The notes under the pieces: model-generated | Seen by the model: only the letters and a program-made list of their open reading frames with translations | What the model was told of the DNA's origin: nothing | The model's database searches: none | Part shown: piece after piece, positions 1 to 5,851 of the stretch | Numbering within the stretch: position 1 is the first letter of the stretch | How the letters are laid out: each line of letters begins with the position of its first letter | DNA from: Coriobacteriaceae bacterium | GTDB taxonomy: Bacteria; Actinomycetota; Coriobacteriia; Coriobacteriales; Eggerthellaceae | Assembly: GCA_004555335.1 (NCBI GenBank) | Contig: SFII01000060.1 | Location: 1 to 8,347, forward strand | Direction of reading: 5' to 3' | DNA: 8,347 bases | Made by a program: the position numbers and the translations under genes

Positions 1-413
1 GCGGGGGCATGCTCGTCGGAATAGGTCAAGCGCGCCATGGGCTCTTCGCTTTGGTGGTGATCGACGCAGATGGTATCGCGGGCGTTGGAATGCAGGTACG
101 CCGCATCCAGACCCATGCGATCCACGTTGGGCACGTCGAGGGAGATGAAGGTCCCAACCTGACCCACGTAATCGGCCGCCACCACCATATCGTCGATTCC
201 GGGCAGGAAACGCAAGCCGTAATCGATATGCTCTTCGCGGGCGAGCAGGCAGGTGGCCTTCTTCCCCATCGTCCTTAAGGCATGGCCCAGTGCGACCGCG
301 GAGCCCAGGCAATCGCCGTCGGGGCTGACATGCCCGCAGATCACGAAATCATCGGCAGCCTTGAGCTGGTCGGCGATCTGCTGAAGGCTTGCCGCCTTGG
401 ATTCGATCGCCAT
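1..413 (-). CDS. nrnA: DHH-family phosphoesterase, NrnA-like (3' end cut by window edge)
   Basis: This is the first 137 residues of a bifunctional oligoribonuclease/pAp phosphatase-like protein; the reading frame runs off the left edge, so it has no visible stop. I translated it by hand. It shows the DHH-family metal-binding motifs in order: HVSPDGDCLGS at about 28-38 (H28, D32, D34), an aspartate in a SLDVPNVDR stretch (D93), and the DHH triplet at 118-120. The C-terminal DHHA1 substrate-binding domain should lie outside the window. Family members degrade 2-5 nt RNA fragments and/or dephosphorylate pAp in the cytoplasm, using Mn2+. The ATG shares one base with the TAA stop of rbfA (TAATG), so translation is probably coupled; the only Shine-Dalgarno-like bases are a weak GGA. 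A gene of this family commonly follows rbfA in Gram-positive bacteria. The exact substrate cannot be told from this fragment. Confidence 0.88.
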   Translation of the reverse strand, partial: MAIESKAASLQQIADQLKAADDFVICGHVSPDGDCLGSAVALGHALRTMGKKATCLLAREEHIDYGLRFLPGIDDMVVAADYVGQVGTFISLDVPNVDRMGLDAAYLHSNARDTICVDHHQSEEPMARLTYSDEHAP

Positions 414-760
414 TATTCCGCACGCTCGGATTCGCGGCGCAGGACGCGCTCGATGCGTTCTGCATGATCGACGCTCTGATCCAGATGGAAGCGCAGCTCG
501 GGCGCCACGCGCCAGGAAAGGCGCTTGGCCATGAGGGAGCGGATCCTGCCCTTGGCGCCTTCGAAGGCAGCGGCGACGGAGTCATAGCTCTTCGCATCGG
601 CGGTGTAGAAGACGTTGCAATAGCTGCGGTCGAAGCTGACCTCGCAGCTGGTAATGGTGACCATGGAAAGTCGGGGGTCGGAGATATCGAAGAGCAGTGC
701 GCTTGCGATTACCACGCGAGCCTGCTCGTTGAGCCTCCTGCTCGAAGAATTCTGCTTCAT
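413..760 (-). CDS. rbfA: 30S ribosome-binding factor RbfA
   Basis: This 115-residue protein has the usual RbfA length and is a single KH-like domain. RbfA binds the immature 30S subunit near the 5' helix of 16S rRNA and helps late maturation. Recognisable family features are an N-terminal R-LNEQ-R-VIAS helix, DPRLSMVTIT at about 28-37, a strand resembling VSFDRSYCNVFYT, a central AKGRIRSLMAKRL helix, and the closing PELRFHLDQSVDHAERI motif. The ATG at 758-760 is preceded by AAGGA at 5-base spacing. It lies 112 bases after infB, much further than the other operon gaps, and that gap is filled by RNA hairpins. Its stop overlaps the nrnA start by one base. Confidence 0.95.
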   Translation of the reverse strand: MKQNSSSRRLNEQARVVIASALLFDISDPRLSMVTITSCEVSFDRSYCNVFYTADAKSYDSVAAAFEGAKGRIRSLMAKRLSWRVAPELRFHLDQSVDHAERIERVLRRESERAE

Positions 761-779
761 AAACTTCCTTATCGTTATG

Positions 780-806
780 CCGGGTTTCCCCGGAAATGCT
801 CATTTC
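780..806 (-). promoter_or_regulatory. two adjacent small RNA hairpins before rbfA
   Basis: In the minus-strand transcript two short perfect stems sit end to end. GAAAT/ATTTC closes a GAGC loop (793-806), and CCGGG/CCCGG closes a GAAA loop (780-793). GAAA is a GNRA tetraloop, a stable RNA fold. The two share base 793, so only one can use that pair, or they stack. The rbfA ribosome-binding site begins about 10 bases downstream. A role in rbfA translation or mRNA processing is inference. A weaker 4-bp stem (TCAG/CTGA, 850-861) lies further upstream. Confidence 0.5.
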
Positions 807-810
807 GTAA

Positions 811-846
811 GAAGATGGATTTGGCGCAGTGGTCAAATCCATCTTC
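811..846 (-). repeat. perfect 13-bp inverted repeat (hairpin) between infB and rbfA
   Basis: GAAGATGGATTTG (811-823) and CAAATCCATCTTC (834-846) are exact reverse complements around a 10-base loop, and a G-U pair can extend the stem in the minus-strand transcript. It begins 27 bases after the infB stop. No T-tract follows on either strand, so it does not look like a standard intrinsic terminator. It could be an RNase III-type processing site, a 3'-end stabiliser for the infB message, or a protein-binding RNA. The structure is directly visible; the role is unknown. Confidence 0.7.
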
Positions 847-872
847 CGGTCAGTTATCTGATTTGCGGACGC

Positions 873-3653
873 TTACGCGGTGCGCTCCACTTCGACCTTC
901 TTGAAGCCTTCGATGAAGTCGCCCACCTTGAGGTCCTGATAGCCATCGATGCCGATACCGCATTCGTAGCCCTGGCGGACGCTCTTGACGTCGTCCTTGA
1001 AGCGGCGCAGGCTGCCGATGTTGCCCTCGAAGATAACGGTACCATCGCGGACGATGCGCACGCGGTCGTCGCGGCCGATCTCGCCTTCGGTGATGTAGCA
1101 GCCGGCGATGGTGCCCACCTTGGGAACCTTGAAGGTTTCGCGGACTTCGGCGATACCGGTGTCCTGCTCCACGATATCGGGGGAAAGCAGGCCGATACGT
1201 GCGGCGTTGATTTCCTCGATAGCCTCGTAGATGACGCGGTACAGGCGGATGTCGACCTTTTCCTTTTCGGCAACGGTGCGGGTCTTGCCCATGGGGCGGA
1301 CGTTGAAGCCGATGATGATCGCGTCGGATGCGGCAGCCAGGGTGACGTCGGTTTCGGTGATGCCGCCGACTGCAGCATGGATGATGTTGATCTTGACCTC
1401 GGACTGGTCCATCTTGCTGAAGGCATCGCGCAGAGCCTCGATGGAGCCCTGGACGTCGGCCTTCACGACCAGGTTCAGGTCGGTCTGCTTGCCTTCTTCC
1501 AGGCGATTGAACAGGTCGTCCAGGCTCATATGGCTGCGCTGTTCCTGCTGCTTCAGGCGCTCGCGCAGTGCTCGTTCCTCAGCCAGCTTGCGGGCGTCGC
1601 GTTCGTCTTCGAAGACGCGGAACTCGTCACCGGCAGTGGGAATGGAGTTCAGGCCCAGGATCTCGACGGGATCGGAAGGACCTGCGGACTTCATGTGCTC
1701 GCCACGGGGACCGATCAGCGCACGCACACGGCCGTAGCTGGTGCCTGCAACCACGGTGTCGCCGGGCTTGAGGGTGCCGCGTGCAACCAGGATGGTGGCA
1801 ACGGGACCGCGGCCCTTGTCCAGGTTGGATTCGATAACGAAGCCGGATGCCAGCGCGTTGGAGTTGGCCTTCAACTCCAGAACGTCGGCCTGCAGCAGGA
1901 TGGTTTCCAGCAGTTCGTCCACATTGAGGTTCTGACGTGCGGAAACGTCGACGAACATGTTGGAACCGCCCCATTCTTCAGGGATGACGCCGTATTCGAC
2001 CAGTTCCTGACGGACGCGGTCGGGGTTTGCACCCGCCTTGTCGATCTTGTTGACAGCGACCACGATGGGCACCTCTGCGGCCTTGGCGTGGTTGATCGCC
2101 TCGATGGTCTGGGGCATGACGCCGTCGTCGGCCGCAACGACCAGGACGATGACGTCGGTTACCTGGGCACCGCGGGCGCGCATTGCGGTGAACGCCTCGT
2201 GGCCAGGGGTGTCGATGAAGGTGATCTGGCGACCGTCCAGGTTGACCACGGATGCACCGATGTGCTGGGTGATGCCGCCGGCTTCGCCCGCTGCGACGCC
2301 AGTGTTGCGGATGGCGTCCAGAAGCGAGGTCTTACCATGGTCGACGTGGCCCATGACGGTGACGACGGGCGGACGCGGGGTGAGGTCTTCTTCCCTGTCG
2401 TTGTAGACGACCGCGTACTCTTCTTCGGGGGAGACCACGCGGACCTTGCGGCCCAGGTCGTCGGCGATCAGCTCGACCAGATCGTCGCTCATGCTCTGGG
2501 TAAGGGTAAGGACCTGGCCCAGCATGAACAGGCGCTTGATGACTTCGTTGGGTGCGACGTTGAGCAGTTCGGCGAACTTCTGGACGGATGCGCCCTGGGG
2601 AATCTGGACTACCGAATCGTCGAGTACCAATTCGGGATCCAGGCCCTTCTGCAGTGCCTCCATCTCGGCGCGTTCGCGGGCTTCGGCCTCGCGCTTCTGC
2701 TTGCGCTTCTTGCGGCGGCCTTCGCCCTCATGGCTTGCGGCGGCAACCGCTGCGCGGGCTTCGGCCAGCACCTTGTCTCGCTGGAGCTTTTCGGCCTGGA
2801 CGGCCATCTGGGCGTAACGGTCCTCGCCGTTCGCCTGCGCGCTTTCCAGTTCCGGCACGTTGGGCTCGAAATCGTGGCCGCCCTTCTTCGCGCCAGCGGG
2901 CTTCTGCTTCTTGCCCTTGTTGCCGCGCTGCTGCTGTTCGGCCTTCTTGTGGGCCTTTTCGGCAGCCATGCGCTCCTTCTCGCTTTCGATCTGGGAAAGG
3001 AGGGAATTGAACTTGCCGGAAGGCTGGGAGGTCAGGCGGGTAGGCTGGGGCTTGCGGGCGGGCTTGTCGGCCGCCTGCTGCTTTGCGCCCTGCTTGCCGC
3101 GGCCGCCATGCAGGCGCTCTTCGACGGCCTGCTTCTTGGCAACTTCCTTGGCTGCGGCCTCCATGCGCTTGCGCGCCTCCGCTTCCTGCTTTTCGCGCTC
3201 CAGGCGCTGTGCTTCTGCTTCCAGCTGTGCCTGGAGGCTTGCGAAGGCGGAACGGGGTGCGGGGGCCTTGGGCTTTTCGGAAGCGGGCTTTTCCGCCTCT
3301 TCGGACTTGGCACCGCTGTAGCCGCCCTTCTTGGACTGGCGCTTGGCACGCTCTTCTTCGCGCATTGCACGTTCCTTTTCCATGGCAGCGCGACGTTCGG
3401 CTTCCTCTTCCGCCTTCTTGGCCTGGGCTTCGGCCTTTTCCTGCGCAAGGGCCTTCGCTTCCTCGTCGTCGATGATGCCCGCCGCTTCCTTGATTTCGGG
3501 ATCAAGGCTTGCACGGACCTTTTCGACGTCGGCGTCGCTGATAGGGCTTGCGTGGGTCTTAGCGGGGATCTTCAATTCGGCCAAACGCGCCAGCAACTCC
3601 TTACTGGGCAAGTTCAGCTCCTTCGCCAGTTCATGTACTCGCATGCTCGGCAT
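873..3653 (-). CDS. infB: translation initiation factor IF-2
   Basis: This 926-residue GTPase brings initiator fMet-tRNA to the 30S subunit and promotes 50S joining. Residues 1-50 (MRVHELAKEL...) are a first IF2_N domain. Residues about 50-340 are a low-complexity Ala/Glu/Lys/Arg-rich arm, likely helical. A second IF2_N segment starts near residue 354 (GASVQKFAELL). The G domain follows: GHVDHGKT at 435-442, T462 in GGITQHIG, DTPGH at 481-485, NKID at 535-538, and an SA motif in VDVSARQ. Domains II, III and the fMet-tRNA-binding C-terminal domain reach the end, GDFIEGFKKVEVERTA. The ATG at 3651-3653 was preferred to an in-frame ATG nine bases downstream because GAGGAG lies 5 bases before it. 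The gene follows rnpM by 13 bases. Length fits actinobacterial IF2 with its extended N-terminus. The 926 codons contain no TTA, CTA or TCA. Confidence 0.98.
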   Translation of the reverse strand: MPSMRVHELAKELNLPSKELLARLAELKIPAKTHASPISDADVEKVRASLDPEIKEAAGIIDDEEAKALAQEKAEAQAKKAEEEAERRAAMEKERAMREEERAKRQSKKGGYSGAKSEEAEKPASEKPKAPAPRSAFASLQAQLEAEAQRLEREKQEAEARKRMEAAAKEVAKKQAVEERLHGGRGKQGAKQQAADKPARKPQPTRLTSQPSGKFNSLLSQIESEKERMAAEKAHKKAEQQQRGNKGKKQKPAGAKKGGHDFEPNVPELESAQANGEDRYAQMAVQAEKLQRDKVLAEARAAVAAASHEGEGRRKKRKQKREAEARERAEMEALQKGLDPELVLDDSVVQIPQGASVQKFAELLNVAPNEVIKRLFMLGQVLTLTQSMSDDLVELIADDLGRKVRVVSPEEEYAVVYNDREEDLTPRPPVVTVMGHVDHGKTSLLDAIRNTGVAAGEAGGITQHIGASVVNLDGRQITFIDTPGHEAFTAMRARGAQVTDVIVLVVAADDGVMPQTIEAINHAKAAEVPIVVAVNKIDKAGANPDRVRQELVEYGVIPEEWGGSNMFVDVSARQNLNVDELLETILLQADVLELKANSNALASGFVIESNLDKGRGPVATILVARGTLKPGDTVVAGTSYGRVRALIGPRGEHMKSAGPSDPVEILGLNSIPTAGDEFRVFEDERDARKLAEERALRERLKQQEQRSHMSLDDLFNRLEEGKQTDLNLVVKADVQGSIEALRDAFSKMDQSEVKINIIHAAVGGITETDVTLAAASDAIIIGFNVRPMGKTRTVAEKEKVDIRLYRVIYEAIEEINAARIGLLSPDIVEQDTGIAEVRETFKVPKVGTIAGCYITEGEIGRDDRVRIVRDGTVIFEGNIGSLRRFKDDVKSVRQGYECGIGIDGYQDLKVGDFIEGFKKVEVERTA

Positions 3654-3666
3654 TAGGTCTCCTCAT

Positions 3667-3957
3667 CTATTCTTCAACAAGCGCCTGCCGGATGGTTTCG
3701 GCAATGCGTTCTTTCTCCTGTGCATCGACCTTCGTTTTCAGCGCATTTTCCAAGCGCTTGGATGCGAAGGCCTTCTTCAAGCATTCGCTTGAGCAGATAT
3801 ATGCACCACGACCAGCTGCACGGCCCGTTGGGTCGTATTGCACCTTCCCTTCGGGGGTACGGACCACGCGATGGAGCGTGGCCTTGCCCTGTTGCGCACC
3901 GCATGCGATGCAGGTGCGGATACGCTTCTGGGCCGGTTTGCTGTTGCCGCCGCGCAT
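3667..3957 (-). CDS. rnpM: RNase P modulator RnpM (YlxR family)
   Basis: This 96-residue basic protein belongs to the YlxR family (DUF448). It has the signature RTCIACG at residues 14-20 and GRAAGRGAYIC at 45-55, followed by a C-terminal helical tail (LKKAF...). Family members bind RNA; the Bacillus subtilis homologue was renamed RnpM after being shown to modulate RNase P, and others have been linked to transcription control. Four cysteines (16, 19, 55, 59) are spaced as two CxxC/CxxxC pairs, so metal binding is possible but not established. The ATG is preceded by AGGGGAG at 7-base spacing. It sits 12 bases after nusA and 13 before infB, the family's conserved position. No ylxQ (L7Ae-like) gene lies between rnpM and infB, unlike in many Firmicutes. 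Confidence 0.93.
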   Translation of the reverse strand: MRGGNSKPAQKRIRTCIACGAQQGKATLHRVVRTPEGKVQYDPTGRAAGRGAYICSSECLKKAFASKRLENALKTKVDAQEKERIAETIRQALVEE

Positions 3958-3969
3958 GGGTGCGCTCCC

Positions 3970-5172
3970 CTATTCCTCTTCGGAGGCGTGGACGCCGCAG
4001 AAACGGCTTCCGGGGCGGGCATGGTTGCGGCAGTGGGTGCCGTCTTCTGCAACATATGCGCAGATGGGATCGTCATCATCTTCGTCGATCAGCAGGTTTT
4101 CGGCAGGAGCCTTCTGGTTGCTGGCGAAGTTGGTGGACTTGATGTCGATGCGCCAGCCGGTCAGGCGGGCTGCCAGGCGCGCGTTCTGGCCTTCCTTGCC
4201 GATAGCCAGGGAAAGCTGGTCTTCGGGAACGGTGACGATGGCGGTATGGGTCTCGTCGTCGATTTCCACGCAGGTGACCCTTGCGGGGGAAAGCGCGTTC
4301 TTGACGTAAGTTGCAGGGTCTTCGGACCACTGGATGACGTCGACGCGTTCGTTACGCAGCTCTTCGACGACCATGCGCACGCGGGAACCCTTAGGGCCGA
4401 CGCAGGCGCCGACGGGATCGAGGTTGGGCTCGCGGGAGGATACGGCAACCTTGGAACGGGCGCCGGGTTCGCGGGCGATGGACTTGATCTCGACCACGCC
4501 GTCGTAGATTTCGGGTACTTCGATTTCGAAGAGACGGCGGATGAGGTCGGGATGGGTACGGGAAACCACGATGGCGGGACGTGCCTGCTCGCCGCGGGCG
4601 CGCGCTTCGTCGGAATTGGGGTTGCGCACGTCGATGATCAGGGTCTTCAGACGCTGGTTGTGACGGTAGCGCTCGTTGGCGGGACGCTCGTTGCGGTCGT
4701 TTTCGGTGCGCCTTACCTCGTAATGGGGCAGCTCAGCCTCGACGCCATCGCGGATCTTGATGATGGTGAAGTCATTGGTGCCCTGGAGCACGGTACCTGT
4801 GATCAGATCGCCGACGCGCTGCTTGAATTCCTCATAGATGGTCTGGCGACCGGCCTCGCGGACAATGGAGCTGATGACGCTCTTGGCGTTCTGGGCAGCG
4901 ATGCGGCTGACGTCGGCGGGAGTGACGTCGCGCTCGACGTATTCGGGATACTCGCCGGTTTCGTCGTCGGGCTCGCCCTGGCCGACCAGCTCGTACACGT
5001 AGATCTTGCCGCTGTTGCGGTCGATAGTGACACGTGCGTCCCACTTAAGGTTCAAGATACGCTCGTAGCTACGGGCAAGGGATGCCTCGAGACGCTCGAT
5101 CAGATAGAACTCGTCGATCTTGCGTTCGTGAGCCAGAGCCTGAAGGGCGTCGATGAGCTCGGAGCTTGCCAT
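3970..5172 (-). CDS. nusA: transcription termination/antitermination factor NusA with Cys/His tail
   Basis: This 400-residue protein binds RNA polymerase and nascent RNA, modulating pausing, termination and antitermination. Residues 1-120 form the polymerase-binding N-terminal domain (ELIDALQALAHERKI...). An S1 domain spans about 121-206 (DLITGTVLQG to VVSRTHPDL) and carries two apparent loop insertions (about 152-163 and 183-198). Two KH domains follow: KH1 with VGPKGSRV at 258-265, and KH2 with IGKEGQNARLAARLTGW starting at 324. The core ends near 350. After an acidic linker (E364, D365-D368) there is an unusual tail with C371, C381, C392 and H395 (C-x9-C-x10-C-x2-H, containing a GTHC and an FCGVH motif) that resembles a small zinc-binding site. 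The E. coli-type C-terminal acidic repeats are absent. Start ATG at 5170-5172; purine-rich AGGAAAGGAAA precedes it at long spacing. It lies 18 bases after rimP. Confidence 0.97.
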   Translation of the reverse strand: MASSELIDALQALAHERKIDEFYLIERLEASLARSYERILNLKWDARVTIDRNSGKIYVYELVGQGEPDDETGEYPEYVERDVTPADVSRIAAQNAKSVISSIVREAGRQTIYEEFKQRVGDLITGTVLQGTNDFTIIKIRDGVEAELPHYEVRRTENDRNERPANERYRHNQRLKTLIIDVRNPNSDEARARGEQARPAIVVSRTHPDLIRRLFEIEVPEIYDGVVEIKSIAREPGARSKVAVSSREPNLDPVGACVGPKGSRVRMVVEELRNERVDVIQWSEDPATYVKNALSPARVTCVEIDDETHTAIVTVPEDQLSLAIGKEGQNARLAARLTGWRIDIKSTNFASNQKAPAENLLIDEDDDDPICAYVAEDGTHCRNHARPGSRFCGVHASEEE

Positions 5173-5190
5173 GTCGTTCGTTTCCTTTCC

Positions 5191-5664
5191 TTATGCGTTG
5201 AAGTCAATCGTGCCCTTGACCTTGGCACTCTTGATATTGTCCAAATCAAGCGCGACGGTGGTGCCGTCTTCGGTTTCCACCAACACGCACCCGTCTTCGA
5301 ATCCACGGAGGGTGCCCCTCCAGCGGGAGCGCCCTTCTTGGGGCTTCACGCAGGTGATGTACACCTTCTCGCCCGCGAAGCGCGCGAAATGCGCGGGGGT
5401 GCGCAGGGGCCGGTCGATACCCGGAGAGCTCACTTCCAGCGTGTAGGCTCCCGGGAAGGGATCGAGCGCGTCCATGATGTCGTTGATCCATGCCTGCGCC
5501 GACGAAAGCTGGTCGAAGCTGACGCCTTCAGGCGTGTCGATATACACGCGGATGGTAGGCGCCTTCTTGGACCCCACCACTTCCACCGTGACGATTTCCA
5601 CGTTGCTGTCGGGCGAATCCTTTTCCAAGGCGTCGAGCAGGCTTTGTTCTTTGGCTGTAAGCAC
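5191..5664 (-). CDS. rimP: ribosome maturation factor RimP
   Basis: This 157-residue protein binds the free 30S subunit and assists its early assembly. Family hallmarks are an alpha/beta N-terminal domain with RVYID, the conserved VSSPGIDRPLR motif (S79 to R88) and a C-terminal SH3-like barrel (WRGTLRGF... to VALDLDNIKSAKVKGTIDF). I chose the GTG at 5662-5664: AAGGAG lies 4 bases upstream, and the length then matches the usual 150-160 residues. An in-frame ATG at 5748 would add 28 residues that are encoded by the terminator-like hairpin and leader sequence, so it is unlikely. rimP opens the nusA-infB operon and is preceded by a structured 187-base gap. Confidence 0.95.
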   Translation of the reverse strand: MLTAKEQSLLDALEKDSPDSNVEIVTVEVVGSKKAPTIRVYIDTPEGVSFDQLSSAQAWINDIMDALDPFPGAYTLEVSSPGIDRPLRTPAHFARFAGEKVYITCVKPQEGRSRWRGTLRGFEDGCVLVETEDGTTVALDLDNIKSAKVKGTIDFNA

Positions 5665-5668
5665 GCTT

Positions 5669-5674
5669 CTCCTT
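5669..5674 (-). promoter_or_regulatory. ribosome-binding site deciding the rimP GTG start
   Basis: AAGGAG in the minus-strand transcript lies 4 bases before the GTG at 5662-5664. No comparable site precedes the upstream ATG at 5748. It begins 13 bases after the U-tract of the leader terminator-like hairpin. Confidence 0.75.
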
Positions 5675-5687
5675 AATTCGGCCTGAT

Positions 5688-5716
5688 AAAAAAGAAAGCG
5701 GGCAATGCCCACTTTC
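5688..5716 (-). terminator. intrinsic terminator-like hairpin in the rimP leader (possible attenuator)
   Basis: In the minus-strand transcript GAAAGTGGGC (5707-5716) pairs with GCCCGCTTTC (5694-5703) around a 3-base loop, with nine Watson-Crick pairs and one G-U, followed directly by six Us (5688-5693). This is a textbook intrinsic terminator, but it ends only 23 bases before the rimP start, leaving no room for a promoter after it. Transcripts of the rimP operon must therefore pass through it, which suggests attenuation or partial readthrough. The 5' arm GAAAGT could instead pair with ACTTTC at 5730-5735. Confidence 0.75.
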
Positions 5717-5728
5717 CCACGTAACAGT

Positions 5729-5766
5729 CGAAAGTTTTTCGCGAACATGCCAAAATGGCGGTTCGC
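5729..5766 (-). promoter_or_regulatory. hairpins in the rimP-nusA operon leader
   Basis: Two stems precede the leader terminator in the minus-strand transcript. The first pairs GCGAAC (5761-5766) with GTTCGC (5741-5746), and an inner GCC/GGC stem closes an ATTTT loop. The second pairs CGAAA with TTTCG (5729-5741) around AAC. The ACTTTC overlapping the second stem (5730-5735) is complementary to the 5' arm of the terminator hairpin (5711-5716), so the two folds can compete. The pairings are seen in the sequence; a regulatory switch is inference. Confidence 0.4.
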
Positions 5767-5776
5767 AACCTCTGCT

Positions 5777-5785
5777 ATTTAACCA
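5777..5785 (-). promoter_or_regulatory. candidate promoter -10 for the rimP-nusA operon
   Basis: TGG followed by TTAAAT on the minus strand looks like an extended -10 element directly after the serA terminator stem. No good -35 is visible at 16-18 bases upstream, where the sequence falls inside the terminator hairpin. Use of this element would give a leader of roughly 105 bases containing both leader hairpins and the terminator-like hairpin. This is a weak assignment based on position and sequence only. Confidence 0.3.
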
Positions 5786-5818
5786 CAAAAGAAAGGCGAT
5801 TGCACGCGGCAATCGCCT
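5785..5818 (-). terminator. intrinsic terminator of serA
   Basis: AGGCGATTGC and GCAATCGCCT form a perfect 10-bp stem around a 5-base loop (5794-5818), followed in the minus-strand transcript by TTCTTTTG. It begins 33 bases after the serA stop codon and separates serA from the rimP operon. The plus strand has no T-tract directly after the stem, so its main direction is minus. Confidence 0.85.
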
Positions 5819-5851
5819 GTTCTTGGAATTTTCACACAATGGCTCGGACGT

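Noticed and set aside
654..3656. 1000-codon plus-strand open frame opposite infB
   Set aside because: It lies in codon register antisense to a clear IF2 gene and translates to low-complexity Leu/Ala/Gly/Asp-rich sequence with no recognisable domain; codon bias of infB explains its openness.
3838..5676. 612-codon plus-strand open frame opposite rnpM, nusA and rimP
   Set aside because: It crosses three well-recognised genes, is in register with nusA and rimP, and its product has no recognisable motif.
5665..5748. Upstream ATG that would extend RimP by 28 residues
   Set aside because: The extension is encoded by the leader terminator-like hairpin and has no good ribosome-binding site; the GTG at 5664 has AAGGAG and gives the normal RimP length.
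5665..5851. tRNA or other RNA gene upstream of rimP, as with metY in E. coli
   Set aside because: No cloverleaf arms, TTCRA-type T-loop or CCA end are visible; only terminators and short hairpins are present.
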